The translations under genes were made by a program, and so were the position numbers. The notes under the pieces are model-generated. The model had not been told where the DNA came from and made no database searches. It was given only the letters and a program-made list of their open reading frames with translations. DNA of 64,000 bases, from positions 434,001-498,000 of the forward strand of contig NZ_SMNA01000002.1 in NCBI RefSeq assembly GCF_004353825.1. The letters are read 5' to 3'. Shown piece after piece: positions 25,949 to 34,433 of the stretch (its first letter is position 1; each line of letters begins with the position of its first letter). The DNA is from Occultella glacieicola (GTDB lineage: Bacteria > Actinomycetota > Actinomycetes > Actinomycetales > Beutenbergiaceae).

Positions 25949-27064
25949 TCAGTTCGCGCTCGGGGACTCGATGACGAGGTCGCCCGCGATGATCTGCTCG
26001 CGCAGGTCCTCGATCTCGGTCTGCAGCTCGGCCGGCACCTGGTCCTCGAAGGAGTGGTACGGAGCCAGGTCCACGCCACCGTTCTCCAGGGTGCCCACAT
26101 ACGGGGTGGCGTCGAAGTCGCCGGCGACGGCGGCGTCGATGGTGTCGAACACCGAGTTGCCGATCAGCTTGATCACGGAGGTCAGGATCAGGTCCTGGTA
26201 CTCGGCGTTGGACTCCTGCTCGAAGCCGTCCGAGTCGACCCAGATCACCGAGACACCCTCGTGCTCGGAGGCCGCGGACAGGGAGCCCGCACCGACCGGC
26301 CCGGCCACCGGCAGGATGATGTCCGCGCCGGCGGCGATGAACTGCTGCGTGGTGTTGTACCCGTTCTCGGTGTTCGTGAAGTCACCGGTCATGGAGCCGT
26401 CCTGGGCTTCCTTGTCCCAGCCGAGCACCTGGACGTCGGTGCCGTGGGCCTCGTTGTAGGCGGCGACGCCGTCGACGAAGCCGTCCATGAAGATCGTCAC
26501 CGACGGGAACGCCTGGCCGCCGTAGGTGGCGACGGTACCGGTCTGGGTCATGCCACCGGCCAGGTAGCCGGCCAGGAACGCGGCCTCCTGCGTGTTGAAC
26601 AGCAGCGGCTTGGCGTTGTCGAGCTCGACCGGGGAGAAGTCCGGAGCGGAGAACGCGGAGTCGACCAGCGCGAAGTGGAGGTCGGGGTTCGCCTCCGCGG
26701 CGGCCTGGATGGTGTCCTCGAGGGCGAACCCGACACCGATGGTCAACGAGCAGCCGGCCTGCACCATGGCGTCGGCGTTCGCGGTGTACTGGCCCGGGTC
26801 GGTGGACTCGGCGGACCGGATCGTGATGCCGAGATCGGCCTCCGCGCGCTCAAGGCCCTCGAAACCGGACTGGTTGAACGACGCGTCGTCGAAACCGCCC
26901 TCGTCGGAGATCATGCAGCCGATGAAGTCGGAGTTGTCGGCGGCCTCCGTGGTGGTCTCGGTGTCACCGCCCGCCGTCTCCTCGTCCTCGGGGGCCGCGC
27001 CACAGGCGGCCAGGGTCAGGGCGGCGACGGCGAGGGTGGCCACCGCGTAGATCGGCTTCTTCAC
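25949..27064 (-). CDS. BMP family nucleoside-binding lipoprotein
   Basis: A 371-residue basic membrane protein (BMP/PnrA-like) lipoprotein that captures nucleosides for the importer. A lysine-start signal peptide ends in LAAC, with Cys21 the lipid-modified residue, then an acidic Thr/Glu-rich linker of about 20 residues. BMP features are ISDEGGFDDASFNQSGFEG near residue 55, where Asp and Asn residues bind ribose in PnrA, EAAFLAGYLAGG near 165, YGGQAFPSVTIFMDGFVDG, and ILPVAGPVGAG near 255. The GTG start at 27064 precedes KKP. The 200-bp leader (27065-27264) contains an AT-richer promoter zone and a 7-bp inverted repeat (27113-27119 with 27137-27143). Confidence 0.93.
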   Translation of the reverse strand: MKKPIYAVATLAVAALTLAACGAAPEDEETAGGDTETTTEAADNSDFIGCMISDEGGFDDASFNQSGFEGLERAEADLGITIRSAESTDPGQYTANADAMVQAGCSLTIGVGFALEDTIQAAAEANPDLHFALVDSAFSAPDFSPVELDNAKPLLFNTQEAAFLAGYLAGGMTQTGTVATYGGQAFPSVTIFMDGFVDGVAAYNEAHGTDVQVLGWDKEAQDGSMTGDFTNTENGYNTTQQFIAAGADIILPVAGPVGAGSLSAASEHEGVSVIWVDSDGFEQESNAEYQDLILTSVIKLIGNSVFDTIDAAVAGDFDATPYVGTLENGGVDLAPYHSFEDQVPAELQTEIEDLREQIIAGDLVIESPSAN

Positions 27065-27264
27065 GTGAACTCCTGTGTCTCTTCGGCGCCCACGGGGTGT
27101 CGCGGGCGCGATCCCACGGCGGGTCGGTCAAGTGAACCGTGGGGGGCCTAGGGGGAGACAGTAGACCGGCGATCATCCCGTTCGTGTTACATGGTGAGAC
27201 GTTCGAGCAAAGCGTTACCGAACTGGTATCGAAGCTGCGGTGGCCGATGGTGAGACTGGGCCGG

Positions 27265-28509
27265 TCACGCAGTCGGGGTGCGACGGTCGATGCCCTGGTG
27301 CTCGGCCTGGACGGCCACCTGCGCCAGGAACCGGGCGCCCACGCCGATCGCGGACTCGTCGATGACCAGGTCGGCCTGGTGAAGGTCGAACGTGCGCCCA
27401 CCCGGGGTCCGGGTACCGAGTCGCGCCATCGAGCCGGGCACCCGGGTCAGGTACCAGCCGAAGTCCTCACCGCCGAGGGACTGCTCGGTGAGCAGCACCG
27501 AGTCGGGGCCGAGGATGGTCTCGGCCGCGTCATCCATGTGCCGCACGCAGCGCTCGTCGTTGTCGACCGGAGGCACGCCCCGCTGGATCTGGAGGTCGAC
27601 GTCCACGCCGGTGGGGGCGACCACCTGGTCGATCAACTCGCGGAGCAGGTCCTCGGCCCGGTCCCAGGCGCGCGCATCCAGGCAGCGCAGGGTGCCGGTG
27701 AGGACGCCGACGGACGGGATCGCGTTGGCCGCGGTACCGGCGCGAACCGTTCCCCAGGTGAGGTTGACGCCGGAGCGCGGGTCGAGCCGCCGGCCGAGCA
27801 GGGCCGGGGTGAGGGTCGCGACCAGGCCGAGTGCGTACACCACGTCACCGGTCAGGTGCGGCCGGGACGTATGCCCACCGGTGGAGGACAGGGTGACGGT
27901 GATCGTGTCGGACGCACTCGTGATCGGCCCGATCCGGGTGCCGACCTGGCCGGCGTCGAACTTCGGGTCGCAGTGGATCGCGTAGATCTGGTCGACCCCC
28001 GCGAGCACACCGGACTCGATGAGGTCCAGTGCTCCCCCGGGCTGCAGCTCCTCGGCGGGCTGGAAGATCAGCCGCACCCCGATCTCGAGCAGGCCCTCCG
28101 CCGCGAGCGTCGCGAGGATCAGCCCGGCGCCGAGCACCACGGCGGTGTGCGCGTCGTGCCCGCAGGCATGGCTCACGCCCTTGACGGTGGACGTGTACTC
28201 CAGGCCGGACGTCTCCTGCAGCGGCAGGGCGTCCATGTCCGCCCGCAGGGCCACCCGGCGCAGCCGTCGCGATTGCACGGCGTCCACGGTCCCCGCAGGA
28301 TCGATGTCGCAGTACAGGCCGGTCCCCGCCACCCGGTGCACCGTCAGGCCGGCCTCCTCGAGCCGGGCGGCGACCAACTCGCTGGTCCGGTGCTCGGTGC
28401 GCGCCAGTTCCGGGTTCGCGTGGATATCACGCCGGATCGTGCGCAGCTCGGCGTCGAGTTCGGCAGCGAGGGCGTTGATCCGGGACGTCAGGACAGCAGG
28501 CTTCGACAC
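27265..28509 (-). CDS. M20 family amidohydrolase
   Basis: A 414-residue zinc amidohydrolase of the hippurate/IAA-amino-acid hydrolase type (M20D). Metal and catalytic motifs are DMDALPLQE near residue 85, HACGHDAHTA near 115, FQPAEE near 150 and GGEDFGWYL near 370. A central dimerisation domain starts near TVTLSSTGGHTSRPH. Such enzymes remove acyl groups from amino acids or act on similar amides; the substrate here is unknown. Many actinobacteria place this gene beside the nucleoside importer. The GTG start follows TAGCCT by 6 nt, so the mRNA is probably leaderless. Confidence 0.9.
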   Translation of the reverse strand: MSKPAVLTSRINALAAELDAELRTIRRDIHANPELARTEHRTSELVAARLEEAGLTVHRVAGTGLYCDIDPAGTVDAVQSRRLRRVALRADMDALPLQETSGLEYTSTVKGVSHACGHDAHTAVVLGAGLILATLAAEGLLEIGVRLIFQPAEELQPGGALDLIESGVLAGVDQIYAIHCDPKFDAGQVGTRIGPITSASDTITVTLSSTGGHTSRPHLTGDVVYALGLVATLTPALLGRRLDPRSGVNLTWGTVRAGTAANAIPSVGVLTGTLRCLDARAWDRAEDLLRELIDQVVAPTGVDVDLQIQRGVPPVDNDERCVRHMDDAAETILGPDSVLLTEQSLGGEDFGWYLTRVPGSMARLGTRTPGGRTFDLHQADLVIDESAIGVGARFLAQVAVQAEHQGIDRRTPTA

Positions 28510-28515
28510 ACCCCG

Positions 28516-28521
28516 AGGCTA
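28516..28521 (-). promoter_or_regulatory. -10 box of a predicted leaderless amidohydrolase transcript
   Basis: Minus-strand TAGCCT, 6 nt, then GTG 28509. Confidence 0.5.
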
Positions 28522-28585
28522 CTGCCTTCCGCATCGCGGGCCCGGCGGCGTCCGCCCACAGGACTCGGGTGGACGGCGAGCCGCG

Positions 28586-29536
28586 TCAGAGGGCGGCGAT
28601 CCGGTCGAGGAAGTAGGTCATGAACCCGTCCACGTCAACGGCCGTCGCCACGGACGCGTTGGCTGGTGGTGCGTCACGTCCGGTCAGCAGGTCCGTGACC
28701 GCGATGCCGCGGCCCACCTCATCGCCCGCCACCACCTCCACGTGGGCGGGGACCCAGGTGAGCAGCTCCGGCCGGGACACGGCCGCCACCGCGAGCGGGT
28801 CGTGCATCGCGCAGGCACGGCCGGCCTCCGGGTCACCCGGGCGGTCACGACCGAGCCGGTCGAGCCACGCGATCGTGCACTCGCCGGCGAACTCACCGAA
28901 CGGTCGGCCACCCGCCGCCATCGTGGCCGCGTGGTCACGGGTCAGCATCACCTGAGTCGTGACGTCGAGTCCGACCAGCCGAAGCGGCGCGCCGCTGCGC
29001 ATCACCGCGCCGGCCGCGAACGCGTCGACCCACCAGTTGAACTCGCCGGGCATCCGGCGCGCGTTCGTCTGGCCGAGGTGGACCCCGCCCATCACGACGA
29101 TCTCCTTGACGGCGGCGGCGACCGCCGGGTCGAGCGCGATCGCGGCGGCCACGTTGGTCAGCGGCCCGATGGCCACGAGGGTGATCTCGCCGGGTGCCTC
29201 GAGTACCCGGCGGGCGATCTCCGCGGCCGCGAAGCCGGGGGTCACCCGGTGGTGCCCATACCGGGTGCGGATCTCCTCCGGGGCAGTTCGCGCCCGGTCG
29301 GGCTCCACGATCGGTGCGGCGGCCCCGCGGACCACCGGGATGTCCGGACGGCCGAGCCGTTGGAGGAGCTCGATGCTGAGATACGTGCCCGACTCCACGT
29401 CGATGTTGCCGTTGACGGTCGTCACCAGCTCGACGTCGAACGTGTCGTCGGCGAGCAGGAGGGCGAGGGCGAAGCCGTCGTCGATCTCAGAACCGGGGGC
29501 GCCCATCGACAGGTCGGTGTCCAGGATGATCCGCAC
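28586..29536 (-). CDS. nucleoside hydrolase with a lengthened Asp-cluster loop
   Basis: A 316-residue inosine-uridine-preferring nucleoside hydrolase fold, hydrolysing nucleosides to base and ribose. The calcium-binding Asp cluster normally reads DTDxGxDD. Here it reads DTDLSMGAPGSEIDD (residues 6-20), with about seven extra residues between the Asp pairs. The rest is normal: LVTTVNGN, VAIGPLTNVAAA, VMGG, NWWVDAFAAGAV and MHDPLAV with the catalytic-side His. The loop variant marks a subgroup rather than a broken gene, since all ligand residues remain. GTG 29536 has AGAGGAG 6-7 nt upstream. It fits the nucleoside-scavenging region. Confidence 0.88.
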   Translation of the reverse strand: MRIILDTDLSMGAPGSEIDDGFALALLLADDTFDVELVTTVNGNIDVESGTYLSIELLQRLGRPDIPVVRGAAAPIVEPDRARTAPEEIRTRYGHHRVTPGFAAAEIARRVLEAPGEITLVAIGPLTNVAAAIALDPAVAAAVKEIVVMGGVHLGQTNARRMPGEFNWWVDAFAAGAVMRSGAPLRLVGLDVTTQVMLTRDHAATMAAGGRPFGEFAGECTIAWLDRLGRDRPGDPEAGRACAMHDPLAVAAVSRPELLTWVPAHVEVVAGDEVGRGIAVTDLLTGRDAPPANASVATAVDVDGFMTYFLDRIAAL

Positions 29537-29618
29537 GACAACTCCTCTGTTCGACCCATGGTGGGCATCGCTCGACGGGCGCGATCACGTTGATCCTCCC
29601 GGTACCCGCTCCGGCGCC

Positions 29619-30728
29619 TCAAGTCAGGTCGCCCCGCCCGGACTCCTTGAGGAGACCGACGATGTCCTTGACCCGTTGTGCGTGCTCCCGGGTGGTCACC
29701 AGGAGCGCGTCGGGGGTGTCCACTACCACGGCCCCGTCGATGCCGAGCAGCACCACGGTTCGACCCGCCCCGGGCACCACGATCGACCCGGGCGCGTCCC
29801 GCACCACCACCTCCGCGGCGGACCCGAGCACGCCGTCGGCACCGGTCGGCAGCAGGTCCGCCAGCGATGCCCAGTCGCCGACGTCGTCCCAGCCGAAGTC
29901 CCCCGGCACCACCGCGACCCCGCCGGCCGCCGCGACCGGCTCCGCGATCGCATGGTCGATCGCGATCCGGGTGAGCGCGGGCCAGTGCCGCGCGAGCGTC
30001 TCGTCCCGACGGTCGGAGTCCCAGTCCGCGGCGATCCGGGTGAGCCCGTCGGCGAGGGTCGGCTGCAGCCGGCGCAGGTGCTCGAGGAGCACAGTTGCCC
30101 GGACCACGAACATGCCGGCGTTCCACCGGTAGGACCCGGTGGCCAGGTACCGGGCGGCGGTGGCCGCGTCGGGCTTCTCCGCGAAGGCGACCACGTGCCG
30201 GGCGCCGTCGGCCTCACCGGCCGCACCTGCGCCGTCGAGCGGTTCGCCGACCTCGATGTAGCCGAATGCCGTGGACGGGTGGTCGGCCGTGATGCCGATC
30301 GTGACCACGAAATCCTCGCGAGCGGCGGCGACGGCGGCACGCACCGCCCGGTCGAACGATTCCTTGCCGTCTATCACGTGGTCCGCGGCGAACGAGCCGA
30401 GCACCACATCCTCGTCCGGGTGGCGCCGGAGCAGCACGGCCGCGGCGAGCCCGATCGCGGCCATGGAGTCACGCGGACCGGGCTCGAGCAGCACGTCCGC
30501 GGCGGGTAGGCCCGGCAGTTGAGCGCGGATCGCGTCGGCGTGCCCGGCGCCGGTGACCACCAGCGTGCCGTCCACCAGCGGGGCGAGCCGGTCCGCGGTC
30601 GCCTGGATCAGGGTGCGTCCGGTGCCGGTGAGGTCGTGCAGGAACTTCGGGTGCCCGGCTCGGGACAGCGGCCACAGCCTGGTCCCGGCGCCACCGGCCG
30701 GGATGACCGCGTAGAACGTCTCCATCAC
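29619..30728 (-). CDS. manC: mannose-1-phosphate guanylyltransferase
   Basis: A 369-residue nucleotidyltransferase making GDP-mannose from mannose-1-phosphate and GTP, for glycan and glycolipid synthesis. The pyrophosphorylase loop is GGAGTRLWPLSRAGHPKF (residues about 11-28). SFAADHVI, GYIEVGEPL, AFAEKP near 185 and RWNAGMFVVRA near 205 follow the ManC pattern, and GDFGWDDVGDWASL closes the catalytic domain. There is no fused mannose-6-phosphate isomerase domain. Two adjacent starts exist (GTG 30728, ATG 30725). GTG is chosen because TACTCT lies exactly 6 nt before it, the spacing repeated at other genes in this window. Confidence 0.9.
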   Translation of the reverse strand: MMETFYAVIPAGGAGTRLWPLSRAGHPKFLHDLTGTGRTLIQATADRLAPLVDGTLVVTGAGHADAIRAQLPGLPAADVLLEPGPRDSMAAIGLAAAVLLRRHPDEDVVLGSFAADHVIDGKESFDRAVRAAVAAAREDFVVTIGITADHPSTAFGYIEVGEPLDGAGAAGEADGARHVVAFAEKPDAATAARYLATGSYRWNAGMFVVRATVLLEHLRRLQPTLADGLTRIAADWDSDRRDETLARHWPALTRIAIDHAIAEPVAAAGGVAVVPGDFGWDDVGDWASLADLLPTGADGVLGSAAEVVVRDAPGSIVVPGAGRTVVLLGIDGAVVVDTPDALLVTTREHAQRVKDIVGLLKESGRGDLT

Positions 30729-30734
30729 CCGGCC

Positions 30735-30740
30735 AGAGTA
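30735..30740 (-). promoter_or_regulatory. -10 box deciding the manC start
   Basis: Minus-strand TACTCT, 6 nt (GGCCGG), then GTG 30728. No ribosome binding site precedes either candidate start. Confidence 0.5.
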
Positions 30741-30779
30741 GTGGCGGGCCCCACCGGGGCGGTCTCCGGATTCGCAGTG

Positions 30780-31904
30780 TCAGTCCCGCTCGGCGTACTG
30801 TCGGCGACGCTCCTGCTCCACGCGATGGCTCTGGGACTCCTCCCGGACCGCCCGCCACTTGCGTCGGAGCCAACCGATCAGGCCGCCCCAGCGGTCGGGC
30901 TCCGGCAGGGGATCCTCGGGACGGATCTTGCCGGTGACCGGGTCGTGGTCCCACTCGAGAGTGGCGGGTTCGGAGACCGTGACGTAGTTCGGGTGCTCGT
31001 CGAGGTGGGTGATCATCTCCGCGGTGATCTCCGGGGCCGGAGGCGGGTTCGCGGTCCAGGCTGCCACCATCAGCGTCACCCGCACCACGAGGTTCACCCA
31101 GAGCAGCAGCGTGACGATCGCGGCGAACCCGGCGAGCAGGGGGTTGCCACTCACGCTGCCGACGACGCTGGTGCCCAGGAAGCGCAGCGCACCGGCTCCG
31201 ACCGCGGCCACGAGGGCGCCGACCCAGAGGTCCTTGTTCGGTGGGTGCACTCCGGCGAGCACCCGGTACAGCATCACGAACACGAGCAGGTCCATGCCCA
31301 GCACCACAAGGAACCCGGCGATCCGCAGCGCCCAGCTGCCGGCGGCGCTGCTCTCGGCGCCGACCAGGCCGAGCAGGAACTCCCCGGCCGCGCCCACCGC
31401 GATGCCGAGCGCCGAGGTGAGCAGCACGGCGATGGCGAGCCCGAAATAGCCGCCGAGGTCGCGCAGCTTGCTGACCACGACGTTTTCCTTGGGCGCGACG
31501 ATGCCGAACATGGCCCGGATCGCGGTGCGCAGGGCGGCCATCACGGTCGTGGCCGCGTTGACGAGGACGACGACGGCGATGACACCCACGATGCCGGTCC
31601 CGGTGTTCAGCTCGAGGTCGTCGGGTTTGACCAGGCCACCGTCGCCGGTATCGACGAGCCCGGGGACCGCGTCGTTCAGCGAGTCCAGGACGGCGTCGCG
31701 CAGTTCGGTGTTCGAGCCGAGCACCGCCATGAAGATGGTGTACCCGATGGTCAGCCCGGCGAAGATCGAGAACAGTGCCGAGTAGGCGATCCCCCCGGAG
31801 AGCAGCGCTCCGTTGGCAGCGCCGTAGCGCGCGAGCGCCCGAGCCACCCTGGTCTGCTTCCACCACTCGAGGATCGCCTTCAGGCGGGACGTGATGGCTG
31901 CCAT
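30780..31904 (-). CDS. YihY/YhjD family inner membrane protein
   Basis: A protein of about 374 residues of the YihY/BrkB/YhjD family with six predicted membrane helices. ARYGAANGALLSGGIAYSALFSIFAGL (near residue 25, in outline) is the conserved first-helix region, and WVNLVVRVTLMVAAW ends the membrane part. A charged cytoplasmic tail of about 100 residues, rich in Arg and Glu, follows. E. coli YhjD is implicated in lipopolysaccharide precursor transport in suppressor strains; in Gram-positive bacteria the role is unknown. ATG 31904 is my choice; GTG 31940 is in frame and also possible, and neither has a clear ribosome binding site. Confidence 0.82.
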   Translation of the reverse strand: MAAITSRLKAILEWWKQTRVARALARYGAANGALLSGGIAYSALFSIFAGLTIGYTIFMAVLGSNTELRDAVLDSLNDAVPGLVDTGDGGLVKPDDLELNTGTGIVGVIAVVVLVNAATTVMAALRTAIRAMFGIVAPKENVVVSKLRDLGGYFGLAIAVLLTSALGIAVGAAGEFLLGLVGAESSAAGSWALRIAGFLVVLGMDLLVFVMLYRVLAGVHPPNKDLWVGALVAAVGAGALRFLGTSVVGSVSGNPLLAGFAAIVTLLLWVNLVVRVTLMVAAWTANPPPAPEITAEMITHLDEHPNYVTVSEPATLEWDHDPVTGKIRPEDPLPEPDRWGGLIGWLRRKWRAVREESQSHRVEQERRRQYAERD

Positions 31905-31977
31905 GCCGGCCAGTTTTCCGGTTCCTCGTTCCCCTCGCACGTCGACGGCGGCGACGGCACCCGAGCGCCGGAGGGTT

Positions 31978-32532
31978 TCAGGAGGTCAACACGAAGTTGC
32001 TGACGGTGCGCCAGACGCCGTCGTCGCCGTACTCGTAGAGGGAGAAGTGCGCCACCGGGAACAGCGCGTCGAACGACTCCATCGCGGCGCTCGCGGCGTC
32101 CAGGCCGGCTTCGTCGATCTCGTGCGCGATGGTCACGTGCGGGTGGTAGGGGAACCGCAGCTCCTGACGCAGCGGCCCGGCGTTGATCGCGCGCTGCAGC
32201 CGTTCGCACGCCTGCGTGCCGGTAGCGAGGCGCACGAACACCACGGGTGAGATCGGGCGGAAGGAGTCCGTGCCGCCGAGCTCGACGACGAACGGTGGGT
32301 GGTCGGCGGCCACGGACCGTAGGTGATCGGTCACCTCGCCGAGGTCGTCCGGCTCGACGACCCTGGGCGGCATCAGGGTGATGTGCGGCGGCACCGAGTG
32401 CGCCAACGGGTCGCCGGCCTCGATCCTGGCCCGGGTCAGGCTCGCGCTGTAGGGCTCCGGGATCGGGATGGAGACCCCGATGCGAACCTGCTCCCCCATG
32501 CGCTCCGGAGCGCTCATCGGCCGCTCGAGCAC
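31978..32532 (-). CDS. 2'-5' RNA ligase/phosphodiesterase family protein
   Basis: A 2H phosphoesterase superfamily protein of up to 184 residues. The two catalytic HxT/S motifs are PHITLMPP near residue 50 and HPHVTIAHE near 130. Proteins of this fold hydrolyse or form 2',3'- and 2',5'-phosphodiester links in RNA or nucleotides; the substrate here is unknown. The start is ambiguous: GTG 32532, ATG 32517 and a third ATG are in frame. AGGAGG is present but 17 nt from the first. The gene is divergent from galactokinase across about 150 bp. Confidence 0.8.
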   Translation of the reverse strand: MLERPMSAPERMGEQVRIGVSIPIPEPYSASLTRARIEAGDPLAHSVPPHITLMPPRVVEPDDLGEVTDHLRSVAADHPPFVVELGGTDSFRPISPVVFVRLATGTQACERLQRAINAGPLRQELRFPYHPHVTIAHEIDEAGLDAASAAMESFDALFPVAHFSLYEYGDDGVWRTVSNFVLTS

Positions 32533-32683
32533 TGTCCGCTGGGATCCATCCTCCTAGTGTGCCGCACCCTCGACGGTGGCCGGTCCCGGCCGGACATGCG
32601 GCAGGATGGACGCGGCACCGGCCCCGCCGCCGGCCGGCACCTACGCTCCGAGCCCGATCTCACCCGACCCGAGGAATCCCGCG

Positions 32684-33892
32684 ATGATCGACCCCTGGAC
32701 CCTGACCGACGGCGCCGCGACGGCTCGCGCCGAGTTCACCGAGACCTTCGGCGGTGAGCCCGACGGCGTCTGGTCCGCCCCCGGACGGGTGAACCTGATC
32801 GGGGAGCACACCGACTACAACGGCGGCCTGTGCCTTCCGATCGCGCTGCCGCACCGCACATTCGTGGCGCTGCGCGCCCGGGGCGACGGCGGACTCGGCC
32901 TGGTCTCCGGCCGCGAGTCGGGCGTGTGGTCGGGTGAGCTGGCCGCGGTCGGCCCAGGCGCCGTGGAGGGCTGGCCCGCCTACCCGGCCGGGGTGGCCTG
33001 GGCCCTGGCCCAGGAAGGGGTCCCGGTACCCGGGTTCGACGCGGCCGTCGCCTCGTGCGTCCCGTACGGGGCCGGGTTGTCCTCGTCCGCGGCGCTGGAG
33101 TCCGCGTTCGCGGTCGCGATCGCCGACGGCGTGGGCGCGGCCTGGCCGGGTCCGGACCCGTCCGGTCCCGACCAGGACGCCGGCCGGGCGATGTTGGCCA
33201 GGGCGTGCGTGCGCGCCGAGAACGAGGTGGCCGGGGCGCCGACCGGAGGCATGGACCAGGCGGCGTCGCTGCGGTGCGCGGACGGGCACGCCCTGCTCCT
33301 GGACTGCCGCGACGGCTCCACGCGTCAGGTGCCGTTCGACCTCGCGGCGGCGGACCTGGAACTGCTGGTCATCGACACCCGGGCCGAGCACGCACTGGTG
33401 GACGGCCAGTACGCTCAGCGCCGGGCCACCTGTGAGGCGGCGGCCGAGGCCCTTGAGGTCCCGACGCTTCGCGAGATCGACCCGGCCGGACTGGTGGCCG
33501 CGCTGGCCGCATTGACCGATGACGTCAGCCGCCGCCGGGTCCGGCACGTGGTCTCCGAGATCGCCCGGGTCACCGACTTCGTGGCGTTGCTCGACGCCGG
33601 CCGGATCCGGGACGTCGGTCCCCTCATGGACGCCTCCCACGAGTCCCTGCGCGTCGACTACGAGGTGTCCTGCGCCGAGTTGGACGTGGCTGTCGAGGCG
33701 GCGCGCGCGGCGGGTGCCCTCGGGGCCCGAATGACCGGCGGCGGGTTCGGCGGCTCCGCGATCGCCCTGATCGAGGCGGGCTCGGCGCAGTCCGTGGCTG
33801 ACGCCGTCACGGCCGCATTCGCGAGCGCCGGGTTCACGGCGCCGGAGTTCCTGATCGCGACGCCGTCCGGCCCCGCCGACCGCGTCGCCTGA
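32684..33892 (+). CDS. galK: galactokinase
   Basis: A 402-residue GHMP kinase that phosphorylates galactose at C1. The substrate motif GRVNLIGEHTDYNGG is near residue 32, the phosphate-binding loop PYGAGLSSSAALE near 127, and GGGFGGSAIAL near 350 is GHMP motif 3. The expected catalytic Asp lies in the GGMDQAAS segment near 190. The ATG at 32684 has GAGGA 9 nt upstream and fits family length; the in-frame extension to 32576 lacks homology. No galT or galE is adjacent, so it is a lone kinase, feeding the uridylyltransferase at 43236-44627 only indirectly. Confidence 0.93.
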   Translation: MIDPWTLTDGAATARAEFTETFGGEPDGVWSAPGRVNLIGEHTDYNGGLCLPIALPHRTFVALRARGDGGLGLVSGRESGVWSGELAAVGPGAVEGWPAYPAGVAWALAQEGVPVPGFDAAVASCVPYGAGLSSSAALESAFAVAIADGVGAAWPGPDPSGPDQDAGRAMLARACVRAENEVAGAPTGGMDQAASLRCADGHALLLDCRDGSTRQVPFDLAAADLELLVIDTRAEHALVDGQYAQRRATCEAAAEALEVPTLREIDPAGLVAALAALTDDVSRRRVRHVVSEIARVTDFVALLDAGRIRDVGPLMDASHESLRVDYEVSCAELDVAVEAARAAGALGARMTGGGFGGSAIALIEAGSAQSVADAVTAAFASAGFTAPEFLIATPSGPADRVA

Positions 33893-33895
33893 CCG

Positions 33896-33934
33896 GGGAG
33901 CGCCGGCGGTGTGAGGTTGGGCACCCCCGCTCCC
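33896..33934 (+). terminator. possible terminator after galK
   Basis: GGGAGCG (33896-33902) and CGCTCCC (33928-33934) are perfect complements around a 25-nt loop, just past the galK stop. The loop is long, so this is tentative. Confidence 0.35.
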
Positions 33935-33956
33935 GCGGGAACATCCACCTAGCGCA

Positions 33957-34409
33957 ATGCGTTATGTCAGAACCATGCGAATGAAGAAGTATGAAGTCCT
34001 CGACCACGATGACGGCCGGTCCGTGCGCTATCGCCGTCACGACAATGGTGGTGGCCTGGTCGCGACCGGCGCCACCGTCGACGAGCGCGCCTACCTCGCG
34101 CAGAGCGTGTGGGTCGACCCGGGTGCCGTGATCGCATCCGGCGCGCACGTGAGTTCCGGCGGCTGGATCGAACCCGGGGCCAGGATCGACACCGGTGCGC
34201 GGATCGCCTCCAACGTCCGGATCGGCGCGGGCGCCCACGTCGGCGACCACGCCCGGATCGGCAGCCGGAGCCGGATCGGCGCACAGGCCACGGTGGCGCC
34301 GGGCGTCATCCTGCCGCCCGACACCGACCTGCCCGACGGACAGGTCGCGGACGGCCGCGCCAGCGCCCCGGCAGGCCCCGGATCGCCGCGGTACGGCACG
34401 GCCGCCTGA
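33957..34409 (+). CDS. hexapeptide-repeat (left-handed beta-helix) small protein
   Basis: About 150 residues. From residue 38 to 125 it is a run of isoleucine/valine-patterned hexapeptides (for example VDPGAVIASGAHV, IEPGARIDTGARI, VRIGAGAHVGDHARIG), the signature of a left-handed parallel beta-helix with about five turns. The N-terminal 35 residues (KKYEVLDHDDGRSVRYRRHD) are a charged cap. No acetyltransferase active-site His or CoA-binding extension is visible, so it may be a structural or binding protein rather than an enzyme. ATG codons at 33957, 33975 and 33981 are all in frame and none has a strong ribosome binding site. An Hsp70 gene follows by 24 bp. Confidence 0.7.
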   Translation: MRYVRTMRMKKYEVLDHDDGRSVRYRRHDNGGGLVATGATVDERAYLAQSVWVDPGAVIASGAHVSSGGWIEPGARIDTGARIASNVRIGAGAHVGDHARIGSRSRIGAQATVAPGVILPPDTDLPDGQVADGRASAPAGPGSPRYGTAA

Positions 34410-34421
34410 GGGGTCGGCCGC

Positions 34422-34427
34422 TAGGCT
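34422..34427 (+). promoter_or_regulatory. -10 box of a predicted leaderless Hsp70 transcript
   Basis: TAGGCT, 6 nt (GGGGGC), then ATG 34434. The box lies inside the short gap after the hexapeptide gene. Confidence 0.5.
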
Positions 34428-34433
34428 GGGGGC

